Shown: piece after piece, positions 11,161 to 22,055 of the stretch
How the letters are laid out: every line of letters begins with the position of its first letter
Numbering within the stretch: position 1 is the first letter of the stretch
Assembly (NCBI GenBank): GCA_021234155.1
Contig: JAJEKV010000217.1
Span: 250,001 to 314,000 of the forward strand
Length of the DNA stretch: 64,000 nucleotides
Source: Isoetes taiwanensis
Lineage: Eukaryota > Streptophyta > Lycopodiopsida > Isoetales > Isoetaceae
Direction: 5' to 3'
Notes under the pieces: model-generated
What the model was told of the DNA's origin: nothing
What the model saw: the letters and a program-made list of their open reading frames with translations, nothing else
The model's database searches: none
Translations under genes and position numbers: made by a program

Positions 11161-12535
11161 ATGCCTACAACCATGATTTTTTATTTTGTCAAATTAACCT
11201 GCATATGCCTTGCTTTGCAAAAGAGTGCCACTCTGTCGAGATGTGCTTGCAGCCCTTCCTTTTTATCTGCAATGAGTACTACGTCATCAGCATACAATAG
11301 TAACTGGACTACATAATCTCCCAACCGAGTACCTGCCCTGCTATTCTCTTTTAGCCATGCATCAAGTTCATCAATATACAATCCAAAGAGAGTAGGAGAT
11401 AATGGACATCCTTGACGAACTCCTATGGTGCTGTGAATTTCCAAGTCCATATCCCTGGATAGTTTCACTTTTACTTCCGCATATAGTTTGGATACTGCCC
11501 CTCTGATTGATTGAAGGATATTCAACTGCTCCATTCTTTCTCCTAAATCTTTTCTGGGCACTTTATCGAATGCTTTGTAAAATCTATGAATCCCAGAAAC
11601 AATGCATTCCTTGGCCTTTTAGCCCTTTCAATCAAGACCCTCAATGCAAGAGCATGGTCTAATGTGCTATGGTTCTGCCTGAAACCAGCCTGGTACAGTG
11701 ATCTTAAGCCATGTTCTTCTGTATATGCGCTCAACTTTTTCTCCAGGAGTGATCCTAACAACTTGGAAAAGGTGCTTCCTATTAGGATGGTCCTATAATT
11801 GCTTGCATTCATTTTGTCTCCTGATTTATGGATCGGGTGGACCCTATTTAGTTTCCAAGCCTCTGGAAGACCATTCTTTATTGCCTGATTCAGCATGTCT
11901 GTTACTATTTGCAATGTCTTCTTGCTGCTCCATTTCAATAACTCTATACATAGGCCCTCCAAATCGGGTGCCTTCCCATTAGCCATGTGTTTAAGAGCAA
12001 AACTGATATCTTCTACTGTGAAGATGTCCTCTTTACATTCTATTGCTGCCATGCTGTTTGCTTCTGGGCAATTATATACTGAATTAACTAGTTGTGCAAG
12101 GTCATCCATATTTAGACTATGTTGAGCTGGTTTCTTCTGGATCGTATTCCAAAAGGCTTTGGGATTTTCCGATAGCCTTTTACTTAAATCTTCCTGTTTC
12201 TTATGCATGAAGGCTCTCTTTTTGCTTCTTAGCAAATTCCTGTACCATCGTGGCTTCTTAATGCATCCTTGTGGAAGCTTTGATCACCAGCTATTACATG
12301 GTTTTCGCCTGCAAGTGCTCTTTGTTTGGCCAAAAATTTCATGTGCTGCTGCTGCAATAAAACCTGATATGAGCCTTGAGTCCTGCTCAACGTTATCCTG
12401 CCAATCAGCGTCTTCTAGCTTCTCGTCTAAACGCTTTTTGTATGCTTCGCTCTTCTTATAATCTATTTTGAATCTGGGCTGTCTTTTAAATGCATCTGGC
12501 TTCTCATGGTTTTGCATCTGAATCTCCAAGAGCAA
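11161..12535 (-). pseudogene. LINE ORF2 reverse transcriptase
   Basis: Minus-strand RT of the LINE. From N to C it shows PRWYRNLLRSKKRAF, MANGKAPDLEGLCIELLK (RT block 1-2), NRVHPIHKSGD and NYRTILIGSTFSKLLGSLL. It continues with QAGFRQNHSTLDHALALR, GFIDFTKH (first catalytic Asp, normally FxDxxKAFD), GVRQGCPLSPTLFGLYIDEL and the catalytic LLLYADDVVLIA box. Frame changes lie near 12284 and 11545, and there is a stop after QVNLTK at 11181. It once copied LINE RNA at the target site. Confidence 0.9.
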
Positions 12536-13192
12536 TGGAGCGTGGTCTGATTACTTTGCTATCCCATTTAGGATCTTTAGACCGCATACTGTTCCAAGTT
12601 CTAACAACTGTGAGCCTTGCTGATTGGTACCAAGGTCTGCCGAGTTACGTGTGAAGGAGACATCATGTGATTCGTCCAGAAAGAGATCATTCGATGTGTC
12701 ATAGGTCACTGATTGCATATTAGCTGTTCTTGCATTGAAATCTCCAACCAAAAGGATCTCACCCAGCGCTTGATATGCTCTGATATCGTTACTTAGTGAG
12801 CTAAAGACGCTTTCACTGTCATGCTTCTGCTTTATGTTGCTTTTTACTGGTGCAGGCGGCAGGTAACATACAGCTATATACACATGGTGTTGATGCAATG
12901 AGAGTTTGATCCATAAGTAACTGTTAAACTCATGCTTAGACTGCAAACTAACAAGATGTGCAAGATCCTTTCTGATGTATGCTGCTAAGCCTCCATGACC
13001 TCTTCCTTTTGTTGTAGTCTTTTCGTTCCATGCTGCGCCAATTAATTGGAAATTATCCATTTGTGGTAACGAATTGAATTGGTGTTGCCATGTCTCACAC
13101 ATTAGCACAAGATCTTGATTTTTCGAGATTTCATTTGATGCATGTAACCTCGCCTCATTTGCTCCTCTGACATTCCATACAAGAACCTTCAA
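12536..13192 (-). pseudogene. LINE ORF2 endonuclease domain (APE type)
   Basis: The ORF2 start reads MKVLVWNVRGANEARLH, the classic N-terminus of an apurinic-endonuclease-like LINE domain. LVLMCETWQH, GRGHGGLAAYIRKDL, EILLVGDFNARTA (catalytic GDFNA) and the downstream SDHAPLLLEIQ motif (across a stop near 12550) follow. This domain nicks target DNA to prime reverse transcription. It starts 12 bases after the ORF1 stop. Confidence 0.9.
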
Positions 13193-13204
13193 GGTTCGGG
13201 TTCC

Positions 13205-14468
13205 CTATGCTTTCTGCCTTTTTGTGATTACTGCCTTCCCTGCTCTATCCAAATAAGCTATTATGCCAGAATCTCTAGCAGCTTTTACTTTTTCCCATTC
13301 TTTTCTTCTGAGCTCCTGTTGAGCCTGGGTTAGATCATGATCTAACCAAATTTTTTGCCCCTTAAGAGCGCTTCTATTTGCCAAGATTCTTTCTTTTGCT
13401 TCTGTGGTCTTAAATTTGACAAGGATTGCTCTATTTGGAACATTTTGCCGCCCAAGGCGTTTGCCATTTACAAACCCTGGCTCGTGTATATGCATAGTAT
13501 CAGAGAAGAAATGATGGAGCACCTGAGTTAGGTCTTCATCTTCTGATTCCGGGATACCAGATATCTTCAAATTTTTAGCTTTAGCCTGCTGCTCAATTTT
13601 CTCTGATTCGGCCATTTCTTGTTGTGCTTTTGCTGCTTCAGTTACCGCACTGGACAATTTCCCTTGCAGTTCTTCTAACTGCATATGCCATTTATCTTCC
13701 AAAGATATGCTGGGTTCTTTACTCATTGAGGCCTGCATTTCCATGTTTTGTCTTTTCAATTCATCATTCTGGAGGACCAATTCTCCCACCGTTTTTTTCA
13801 GTTCTGAGACTTCTCTTTGGAGACTTCCCATTTGCTTTTGTATGTCCTGCAGAATGCCTAGAATCGCTGCTGAATCCCCTTCATATTCAGTGAAATTAAT
13901 GTCTTGTTCATCCACAGGGATGGCATCATCCCAATACCTTCTCCTCCCAGGCCCATTTTGCTCTACAGGTATGAACCCAGCAGGCAGCCCAAACAAAATA
14001 GTTCTCATGTCGGAGGGCATGCACTGAGAAGGATTTAGCAGCACCCTCCATGCAGCCCGGACACGGTGCTCATTAATGTGGGCAGTATTGGAAGGGATAA
14101 TCCAAGAACTGGATAGTGTAAACTTACCAGAATGGATCATTCTGGCCAATGTAAACAGGAGGCTAGCAGTCATCTTACGGTTGCCATAGTTAACATAATG
14201 GGCAGCACGATTCAGCAAATTCAGAACAACTAAGTTTTTGGTATCACCAGCTCCCCATCTTAAATATAAATCCTTACCTTTCTCGATGGCATCCTCACTG
14301 ATATTATGAAGGTGGCGTACATAGTGAACCTTTCCAAAATCTTTCATACAATAACCAATCATACCTTCAAAACGGTGAAAGGGTATTCTTCAAGGCTTTC
14401 TGAGACCAAGATCGTAACCGGGGAGGCTTACAAGCCCGGTTAAATTCCTTGTTTATGGCATCATTCAT
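13205..14468 (-). pseudogene. LINE ORF1 with coiled coil, L1 C-terminal domain and Rep-like N-terminus
   Basis: An open frame of 385 codons (13205-14362). A coiled coil (ILQDIQKQMGSLQREVSELK and onward) is followed by the L1 ORF1 RNA-binding part: AKNLKISGIPESEDEDLTQV, NGKRLGRQNVPNRAILVKF and LKGQKIWLDHDLTQAQQELR. The N-terminal 130 residues are unusual: GYCMKDFGKVHYVRHLHNIS, LLFTLARMIHSGKF and SWIIPSN. They resemble the region after the HUH domain in plant and algal Rep-like proteins, as far as I can recall. A coding trace extends upstream across one frame change to an ATG at 14466-14468 (MNDAINKEFNRACKPPRLRS), also Rep-like. ORF1 identity is firm; the Rep-like origin is inference. Confidence 0.75.
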
Positions 14469-14469
14469 G

Positions 14470-15060
14470 GCCCTAGGGTTTTAAACCGCCTCTAAAGATA
14501 GCCCCGACAAAGTGCAAATGGTCTACTGAGAGCACCCCTTTCCATGGCTCTGACTCGGCAACACACCTCCTATCACAAAATCCCACAAGGCCATCATAGA
14601 AACTCCACGGGGACATCCCCGCCTGCACAAACCTAGGGTAACACCGACATCTATAAGGTTCCAATCCTCGATCAGCAAAGATATCCCGCCTCTCTCCTAA
14701 TTGGAATTCAACACATGGCTCCGCGAAGCGGGGCCGGAGGAACGACCACTCTGAGCATTTCTGGCTGCCCTCTTCAACGACATAGCAGATATAAAAACAA
14801 TGCCACAGAAACAAAATCTTACCTCCGTCTTCTTCAATACTGCACCTCCGCTCCCCCCCAATGCCCGCGACCCCAGCTTATCCACCCAAACAAATAAGGA
14901 AACAAAACACAAAGCCGACACATCACCCGGAGCTCCGCCATCCCTGCAGCAGCCCAAGGAGAAACCACCACTTGCAATCCGGAACTCCAATATGCCCGCC
15001 CAAGATTCTAGGGTTGGGAATCCCAGTTGCCACCGTCATCATTATACGGTTTGACATACG
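14470..15060. other. Gene-free stretch upstream of LINE ORF1
   Basis: A GC-richer region between the LINE ORF1 start and the MinE promoter. Open frames exist on both strands, but none shows a recognisable motif. It could be the LINE 5' UTR or a remnant of the Rep-like sequence. I see no supported feature. Confidence 0.4.
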
Positions 15061-15087
15061 AATACAGCCATAAAACCTTTGGAAACC

Positions 15088-15517
15088 TTAAGTTATAAAA
15101 ATACCCATTCCAATTTCGTCACATTATCATAGAATATGCCATGAACGAAGAGCATATTAGCCAGATAGAAAGAAACATCATATCTCTGTATTCCACGTGT
15201 CATAATTTCCCGCCAAACTGCGACCCTGATTTTGTTGGCTTCCTCCAGTAGCTCTGTTTGCGGCGGCATGATCCGGTTCTCCTTTGTCAATGTACAAGCG
15301 TTTTCTCTTCCAGGTATGGTAGATCTATGCTAGTTAATGTTTACTTGTGCCCCTCTAGCACTTTGTTGTAATCTGCCATCTAGACATACATGGGCTTAGC
15401 TATTCTGTTTCCGGTTCTGGGTTTAGGCGGTGATGATTGGATGTTGTTGTTTAGGTTTCTAAGACATTAAATCCAGCTGACGAGAGAGACTGAAATCAAT
15501 ATAGAGGAGAGTGATCT
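15088..15517 (+). promoter_or_regulatory. Probable MinE1 promoter and 5' UTR (possible leader intron)
   Basis: A TATA-like ttataaaaatacc lies at about 15094-15106, some 415 bases upstream of the MinE1 start codon. A possible leader intron runs from cttccag/gtatgg near 15315 to aaatccag near 15475. If spliced, this leaves a short purine-rich leader just before ATG at 15518. This is inferred from sequence signals only. Confidence 0.4.
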
Positions 15518-17815
15518 ATGGCTGTAACAGTTGTAGGGAGTAACTTGTCATTCGCAGCAGCTTCGTTGCCAACGTCAAGGGTATACATTTCTTTAAACTC
15601 ACATTTCTTTTATGAATGGTGTAACACGTCTATTACTGTTTTGAGTTGTTGTGCTGCATGATTATGTATTGCATGGTTATGTATGGTAACATATATGAAA
15701 TATTACTTGTCCTTGCGTAAAAGCAGGTTCAACAGCATGTCCAGTTGCTCAAGATAATTAGCCTTATCATTAAGTGCATCGCATAGCAGTAAGCTTAAAG
15801 CATAATATACATTCAAAACATTCGTCCATCAGACATTCGAGGAACTAATAGAATAGATACCGAAAAAATATCATGGCCTCAATGTATGTTGACATTACAT
15901 GTCCATTCAACAGCATGCCCATCTGTCCCATCAGATGCATAGCTAGTCCTTTGGCTGTTGCCTACATATTGGATTCATTTATAACTTTTATGCAGCTACT
16001 TTTGCATCTGCGTAACCACAATAAGGTAATGTTTAGTCATTGCAGAAGCAATCTAGCTGCAGTTTTCAAATTTTTTCCTTCACAACCCTTTTCTTCTACG
16101 TAGAACAGTCTTTTTAACCTCTGCTTTTCTGCCCCGAGCATATACAACTCTTTTTTGAATGTAAAAACTTTCTTCATAGATTAGTTTTCCAAATCGAATG
16201 TCATTTTCTTATTGCTGATTAGTTTTTAATGAAAATGAAGCATGCATTAAGCTTCATGTACAGATAACTGTACAAGTACAGGCCAGTATTGATCACTTTC
16301 TTTAAAAGCTTATTCATCTCTAGCAAGTATTCAACTCGAGGAATTCCAGATGCCATTGCCAAGAAGTCCACATGTCTCCTGTTTCAGACTCATACAGTTA
16401 ATCCTTCTTCGTATTATGGATTGTATATATCAGATATTCTAGGAAATAATAGAATAGATCCTGCGAAAACACCACGAACTCAATTTGTGTTAAGTAATAT
16501 TACATGTCCATCCAACAGCATTCCCATATGTCCCGCAGGTGTCTGTGGAGCTAGTCCTTCAGCTGTTATTTATAAATTGTATTTATTTTTGTATTTTTTG
16601 AAGCTTTTTCATGCATCTGCATAGCCACAATAAGGTAATGTTCAGTCATTGCAGAAGCAATCTAGTCGCAGTTTTTTAATTTTTTTCCTTCAGACTCCGT
16701 TTCTTCTAAGTAGAATGGTTTTTCTTACGAGAAACAATGTCTGCTGACCCTCTACTTTGCTGCATAGATTAGTTTTCCAAATCTTACTTTCTTACTGCTG
16801 ATATGGATTAAGTGAGTTTAGCATATTCAGTGGATTGATTAATCTTTTAACGAGAATAAAGCGCGCATTGAGCTGCATTTACAGATAATTGTACGAGTAC
16901 AGGCTTTAGAAATTGTATGTGAGTAATGATCATTTTCTTCAAAAGCTTATTAATATCTAGCAAGTCTTCAACTTGAGGAATTCCAGATGCCATTGCCAAG
17001 AAGTCCATATGTCTCATGTTTCAGGCTTATGCAGTCAATACTTCATATTATGGATCGCATATATCAATATTTACATTTTGTAAACTTCTATGATGCAAAG
17101 TGAATCGCCAATTTTGTATTCTTGATTTGGTATAATTTGTCTTTCAGTGTTTGCTGATGTAATATTCATTTGTCTTGTCTAAAGTAGTTCTGTTTGCAAA
17201 CAGCAGGCAGAGAGTTGTGTCTTCTCACAGCAATGTGGACTTGGAAGATTTTCAGTTTCTGCCAATCAGATGAATTATAATGTTGTTCAGTGTCGTGGTT
17301 CCACCGAAGCTTTTGATACGAGAAGGAGGTTTTATCGCAGGGCTGTTGGTAATCTGCCTAATTTTTCTTTTGTGGAACAAGTTGAAGAAGTAACAACTGA
17401 TTTTAAAAAGTTGAGCTTCTGGGAACGTTTTTCACAAGCATGGAATGTCCTCTTCCCTCCCAAAAGGAAGGCATCATCCAATGCAGAGATTGCAAAACAA
17501 AGATTGAGAATGATTCTTATAGCTGACCGTTGTGCTGTGAGTGATGAGGCAAAGCGGAAAATTGTGTCAAACATAATTGATGCGCTTTCAAATTTTGTAG
17601 AAATAGAGTCTGAGGATAAGGTCCAGCTTAATGTGGCTACTGATCCTAATCTTGGAACTGTATACTCTGTCACCGTTCCTGTCCGTCGAGTGAAACCTGA
17701 GTATCAAGACTACAACGACCAGCTCAGGAATATTGACCTTGGTGAAGGACTTGGTGGGATGAGAACCTGCGATGTGACCTTTGAATATCCAGAAGCAAAA
17801 AGAATGAAGCAGTGA
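15518..17815 (+). CDS. MINE1: Plastid division topological specificity factor MinE (two exons)
   Basis: Exon 1 is 15518-15580, ending in phase 0 at agg/gtatac. Exon 2 is 17207-17815, starting after a cagcag acceptor. Together they encode about 223 residues, close to the usual length of plant MinE. The first 40 or so residues (MAVTVVGSNLSFAAASLPTS) are Ser/Ala-rich with few acids, fitting a plastid transit peptide. The anti-MinCD segment (AKQRLRMILIADRCAVSDEA) and the dimerisation domain (IIDALSNFVEIESEDKVQLN, YSVTVPVRRVKP) are intact. MinE restricts the MinCD division inhibitor so that the FtsZ ring forms at the middle of the chloroplast. No stops or frame breaks are seen; it is the one clearly functional host gene here. 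Possible poly(A) signals lie near 17910 and 18111. Confidence 0.92.
15830..17060. repeat. Two-copy tandem duplication in the MinE1 intron (about 610-bp unit)
   Basis: Unit 1 (about 15830-16425) and unit 2 (about 16432-17055) share the same ordered phrases. Examples are attacatgtccatycaacagc, ccacaataaggtaatgt, cattgcagaagcaatctag and gatgccattgccaagaagtc. Divergence is moderate, with many substitutions and short indels, so the event is old. Both units lie fully inside the intron and do not affect the coding exons. Confidence 0.8.
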
Positions 17816-17904
17816 AACTATGATAGGCCAGAGGATGCATGCAAATGGTAAAAGCTCAGGAGTCTTGTTGTTATTCAGTGTATATCCACAGAACATATTT
17901 GTAT

Positions 17905-17933
17905 TATAATAATAATAATAATAATAATAATAT
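17905..17933. repeat. (AAT)n microsatellite after MinE1
   Basis: About nine uninterrupted aat units lie roughly 90 bases after the MinE1 stop codon. They overlap possible AATAAT polyadenylation signals. Confidence 0.9.
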
Positions 17934-18296
17934 ATAGTTGGAGAGGGACTTGAGACTGTTCTTGATTGGAAGCAAAAAAGGCAACCTCCTGTTGTTGGTG
18001 GGTATTATAAGTTACCCAAAGACTTCTGGGTGAATATGCAAAGTCTTTCGCAGATTGAATATCATCATGCATATGTAAAGTACCTATATAATTATGCAGA
18101 AATGTACCGTAATAAATAATAAAGCTCATGTGTCTGTAACTAGAATTGTACTAGTGTGCAAAACTGAAAAGATGGAGCAGACCGATCAAGTTGGATTCAG
18201 AACATGTTCAGTGGAGGCATCACATGAAAATCTCGTGACTACACAATGAAGTCAACAATAGAGTCAACAAAAGAAAAATAAGTGTTTTTTTTCATA

Positions 18297-18305
18297 TATG
18301 CATAC
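18297..18305. repeat. 9-bp target-site duplication, left
   Basis: The bases tatgcatac directly precede the element's left terminal inverted repeat. They are repeated exactly at 20882-20890 after the right end. Confidence 0.9.
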
Positions 18306-18559
18306 GGGTGAAAATATCCTTACCCTGGTTTTGGTTGATTCCATCGCGGTGAAACTCTCCCGCGGAATCACAGACCCTCCTGCCCCGTTATCCGTACCCT
18401 CTTGCCCCCGATTATCCGTACACCTGCCCCGCTATCCGTACTGACGGGCTCCATTTTATACCTTCCGGTGAATCACGTCGAAATACATGGGATGGAATCA
18501 CCTTTTTTATTCTACGCGGCGGAATCACATGGAATTGATCTGCGGGGTGGAATCACCGC

Positions 18560-18715
18560 GATCTTGTAAGATTCTCCCCCCGTGGAATCACCGTCACGAT
18601 AATATTCTCCCCCGTGGAATCACCGCGTAAATATTCTCCCCCGTGGAATCACTGCGATAATATTCTCCCCCGTAGAATCACCGCGCACTATTCTTCGGGA
18701 AGGAATCACCTGGAG
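18560..18715. repeat. Sub-terminal minisatellite, about 30-bp unit, four to five copies
   Basis: The phrase attctcccccgtggaatcac recurs at about 18570, 18604, 18633 and 18662, each followed by a short cgcg-containing spacer. GC-rich sub-terminal arrays are common in Mutator-like elements and may bind transposase. Confidence 0.8.
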
Positions 18716-19498
18716 AAGCCCAATGTTTGTCATTTTCAATTTCTGCAAATGAGCGGCAGATTCTCAAAGTATAACTTACATTTGCTTGCTACATTTGCTT
18801 GCAAAAGCAAGCAGGGTGGATTGAATTGGAAGAAAATATAAACTTGCGCTACTCCAATTTTTTGTGTGCCTGTCCATTGTTATTCTATGCACTGCCCAGA
18901 ATTTTTGTGGATGGGGATTTGAACCCCTTGCCCATATTGGCAATGCCATGGCCGCTTTAAAGCAAGGAAAAAAACAAGAACATGGTATTTTCAAGCAAGA
19001 ACAAGATAAAACCGAGACTCGGGGAGCCAATGCTGCTTAAAATTTTGCTCAGAACGAGCGTGCAAATCCAGGAATGTGACAAAATAACCCATTGCTTGTG
19101 ATTTTGCTATAAAACAATAACATGGACAGAAAGAGACTATTTGTAGTTAAAATTTCGCTATAGAACAGTAATGCTTATATCACAGCAAGAACTTACATAA
19201 AGACCGCAGAAAACCCTGGCACAAGTCTCATTCTCATGCTAGAATATCCAAACATATATTTCTCACGCCTTCATTACTACCAAACAGGGGATTGGCAAAC
19301 GAACATATAGAAAATGATCACGCCATTGGCTGACGATTCGATCATGCTCGAATATTGTAGAACTGCCAATGACAAAAACAAGTCTTTTAAGGCTCTTATA
19401 TGTGATTGAAATCCTCCTCCTGTAACAGATCATCAAGCTTAAAAAAAACTCCAGCAAGACCGAAATAATCAAACAGATCCGCAAAAAGAAAATCTCAC

Positions 19499-19616
19499 CG
19501 GATGTATTATCGAGCTTGACATGGGTAGTCCATCCACCATCGTCAGAGTAAACATGATCATGTCCCCAATTTACGCGGTAATGGCTAGAAAAAGGGACGT
19601 CAGGGGGATGAAGCAA
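19499..19616 (-). pseudogene. Captured exon resembling xyloglucan endotransglucosylase/hydrolase (XTH) exon 1
   Basis: On the minus strand an open frame reads VPFSSHYRVNWGHDHVYSDD, then THVKLDNTSG, and then a good splice donor (g/gtgag) at 19498. The pattern (F..HY.V.WG.DHV, then a V.L.LD..SG end before an intron) matches the N-terminal exon of XTH cell-wall enzymes (GH16 family) as I recall it. The catalytic exon was not found in the element, so only a fragment was captured. The frame has no ATG directly before it, and expression would need an upstream start. The family assignment is a moderate-confidence inference. Confidence 0.45.
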
Positions 19617-19894
19617 GCGGGAGGAAGCAAGCGGGAGGAAGCGTGAAAAAAGCGTGAAAACAGGGACGAAGAAAACAGGGGCGTGAAAACAGGGGCGAAG
19701 AAGAGGAAGAGAGAGAATAAGGTGCTGTGTGCCATGGCTATGGAGGCAGATTCACCGGATTTGAGCTACAGAGTGAAGAAAATAAGTAGAAAAAGAAAGG
19801 GACGTCTAGCCTTCACCGAAGAACAGAGCATTCCACTGCATGACTGACGACCGGCCGAGGTTCGAAGTTTTTCGCCATAAACCCGATGAAACCA

Positions 19895-20055
19895 TGCGGG
19901 ATTTGCGGAACCCATGCCCTTTTGCCGGATTTCTTTGAAACCATCTTCGAAACCCTTGAACCCATGCCCTCTTTGCGGATTTTTTAAACGTGCATAAAAC
20001 CTGCTTGAACCCATGCCGGATTTCTTTGAAACCATGCCCTTTTTCTACGTTTGGA
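19895..20055. repeat. Short-repeat array inside the Mutator-like element
   Basis: Several imperfect repeats of gaacccatgccc and gccggatttctttgaaacc alternate in this stretch. Open frames over it (minus strand) merely reflect the repeat and are not considered genes. Confidence 0.7.
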
Positions 20056-20280
20056 GGCCTTATTTCAAGAACATTCGATGCCAAAAATTTCGCGGGATTG
20101 TATTGGAAGAGGCGCCATCGCCGGAGCAAGCGGCCATAGCCGGCACTAGGTGAAACACCTTCCACAAGAACAAAGAATAATAGGACGTAAAAAATTTGAA
20201 TTTTTACTGGAATATTCTGGATTATTCTGGATGTGATTGCGTCACATGGAATGGTGATTCTGTCCGGCTGAATTTGACAA

Positions 20281-20575
20281 ATGTGATTCCGCAGGAAGGT
20301 ATAAAGCGGGCGGCGGGATGGACCCTATAGGCGGATGGTGGGATCCATCGGGAAGGTACACGGCGTTGTCGTGCGGACAACAGGCCCTCGAGCGGATCCG
20401 TTCTGCCGAGGGTTCGCGGATTCAGCGGGGAAAGTATTCACCGCGATGGAATCACCAAAACCACGGTAATGATATTTTCACCCCTATCTTTATGAGTTGC
20501 TTCATAAAGATGGGGGAAAATATTACCACTGATTCCATCGCGATGAATCACGAATCGAACCCACTGCGGGATGGA
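20281..20575. repeat. Internal copy of the right-end module plus hairpin
   Basis: Bases 20281-20490 closely match 20672-20881 (for example gcgggatggaccctataggc and ggaatcaccaaaaccacggt), so the right end of the element is present twice. Directly after the internal copy, atctttatga and tcataaagat form a hairpin near 20490-20515. An inverted partial copy of the end (ggggaaaatattaccactga) follows. This resembles two element ends fused head to head. Confidence 0.75.
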
Positions 20576-20881
20576 TTCTGAAGAAACGACAACGACTGTT
20601 CGTCGATGTCTTCGATGGATCCCCAATCATCCATAACTTCCATCGGCCGTCCGTTCCTCGGCGAATCACATTTAAATGTGATTCTGTGGGAAGGTATAAA
20701 AGCGGGCGGCGGGATGGACCCTATAGGCGGATGGTCGGGATCCATCGAAAGGTACACCGGCGTTGTCGCACGGACAACGGGCCCTCCGTAAGCGGATCCC
20801 GTTTTGGAGGGTTCGTGGATTCCGCGGGAAAGTATTCACCGCGATGGAATCACCAAAACCAGGGTAATGATATTTTCACCC

Positions 20882-20890
20882 TATGCATAC
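20882..20890. repeat. 9-bp target-site duplication, right
   Basis: This is the copy of tatgcatac that follows the last base of the right terminal inverted repeat. It matches 18297-18305 exactly. Confidence 0.9.
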
Positions 20891-21292
20891 AATACCACAA
20901 GACAAGGAGAAGAGCTCACGTGCCAAAATATGACACTGTTCTTTTAAGAGCCTTACCTATTTGCTCATTACAAATACCGCCTTCAACTCTGGAACATGGT
21001 GATTATATTTAGATTTTTCAAGAGGAACATTGTTGATAGTGGTTGGAGTTCCCTTTAATGTGTGTGAAACATATATTATGCGTAGTGTTGGGCAAGCTTT
21101 GGGCTGGATAAAAACTTAGATCAATTTAGCGCACGGCAGGAAAACTTTTATATATTTATATCTAGAAGGACAATACGAATTTCCGATTGGAAATGTGAAA
21201 ATTTGACCATGGAGGTAGAAGTTATGAATTTATTGATCTAGTAAGAGTTTCCCTAACACTGATTGTGGGTCAAAAAACAAATATCTTCATTT

Positions 21293-21800
21293 GAAGATAG
21301 ATAGATAAATAGATTGTTTACGTCCACGGGAACCCAAGCGAGCCATATGGACGGGAACAGAGCAAAATGCATAAGCCCAAATAAAAGATGAGGACTAAGC
21401 CCCATCACGAATCATGACGGTAATGAGAAAGAAAAGAAAAGAAAACAAAACCACACAAGGGGGGAAAGCAACTAAACGCAACCCAACTAGCAGTTTTGAA
21501 ACCATTGGTTAAGAATGATTGTTGTGCCTCCTCGATACACTTCCCATTTGCTTTGAAGCCTTGCTTCTCGGACCTTGCATAGCTCCTCATGTCACCGGAT
21601 TAACAGGACTAGGAGAGGTCCTCTTGCACATAAAAATGAGTGCCCTTGAGGTGACTGCCATGCTGTAGCACATGTAGCCTATCCCATGACGCTCAAAATT
21701 TCACTAGAAGGTGTCCTGGCTGATCTAGCCGCTGAGCACCCACTCTTCATGCTGTAAGGGTTCCTGGGCTTCAGATGCACATTTTATATGTGAAAAAATG
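21293..21800 (-). mobile_element. Truncated second copy of the ORF1-only LINE family
   Basis: It starts (plus strand) with a gatagatagataaatag tail, then tttacgtccacgggaaccca as at 1985. Reading on the minus strand, the last part of ORF1 is recognisable across frame shifts: HVLQHGSHLKGTHFYVQEDL, ELCKVREARLQ, KWEVYRGGTTIILNQW. The 5' two thirds are missing. With the 1964-3180 copy this defines the family's 3' end and shows that ORF1 is followed directly by the 3' UTR. Confidence 0.7.
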
Positions 21801-22007
21801 TGCAGTTGCTTTATATGTATATTTCCCGGAACCCTACGAGATGTAGGTTCAAGTGCCTGGCTTGATTGGGCTTTTAAACATTTACCTGTAAACTCTGTGC
21901 GCCTTTTGAAGTCCTGGCCTTTGGCCCCTGTGTATGGTCCTGCGCTCTGTCTTGCATATCAACATCAAACCTACATATGGCAGTGTCCCCGCTTCTACTT
22001 CAGTTTG

Positions 22008-22055
22008 TACCATGGCTCTATCCGGAGTGTTACCATGGCTCTATCCGGAGTGTGG
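22008..22055. repeat. Perfect 23-24 bp tandem duplication
   Basis: The phrase taccatggctctatccggag, with the following tgt, occurs twice in succession. It is too short to interpret further. Confidence 0.85.

Larger units (their letters stand above)
7464..14468 (-). mobile_element. L1-type LINE retrotransposon, split by an insertion
   Basis: A minus-strand non-LTR retrotransposon. ORF1 is at 13205-14362 (perhaps from 14468). ORF2 runs from 13192 down to 7464 with endonuclease, reverse transcriptase and a C-terminal zinc finger. ORF2 is interrupted by about 2.6 kb of unrelated DNA (about 8466-11100) and by stops and frame changes. The two ORFs are only 12 bases apart, as in autonomous L1 elements. 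No simple-repeat tail is seen after the ORF2 stop at 7464, so the 3' end may be truncated or lie to the left. Confidence 0.85.
18306..20881. mobile_element. Non-autonomous Mutator-like element (Pack-MULE type), 2576 bp
   Basis: The ends are inverted repeats. The left starts gggtgaaaatatccttaccc. The reverse complement of the right end starts gggtgaaaatatcattaccc. Similarity continues for about 75 bases through ccatcgcggtgaa and the cgcggaatc region. A perfect 9-bp duplication (tatgcatac) flanks the element. Long terminal inverted repeats with a 9-bp duplication are the hallmark of the Mutator superfamily. No transposase is encoded. The interior holds GC-rich ggaatcaccgcg minisatellites, a second copy of the right-end module and an exon-like fragment of a host gene. 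The boundaries are seen directly; the superfamily call follows from the duplication length. Confidence 0.85.

Noticed and set aside
15093-15290. 65-codon minus-strand frame just upstream of MinE1
   Set aside because: No recognisable motif; it overlaps the likely MinE1 promoter and leader, so there is not enough to call a divergent gene.
15518-17815. Organellar or bacterial origin of the minE-like gene
   Set aside because: It has an N-terminal transit-like extension, a 1.6-kb GT-AG intron and a nuclear repeat context. It is a nuclear plastid-division gene.
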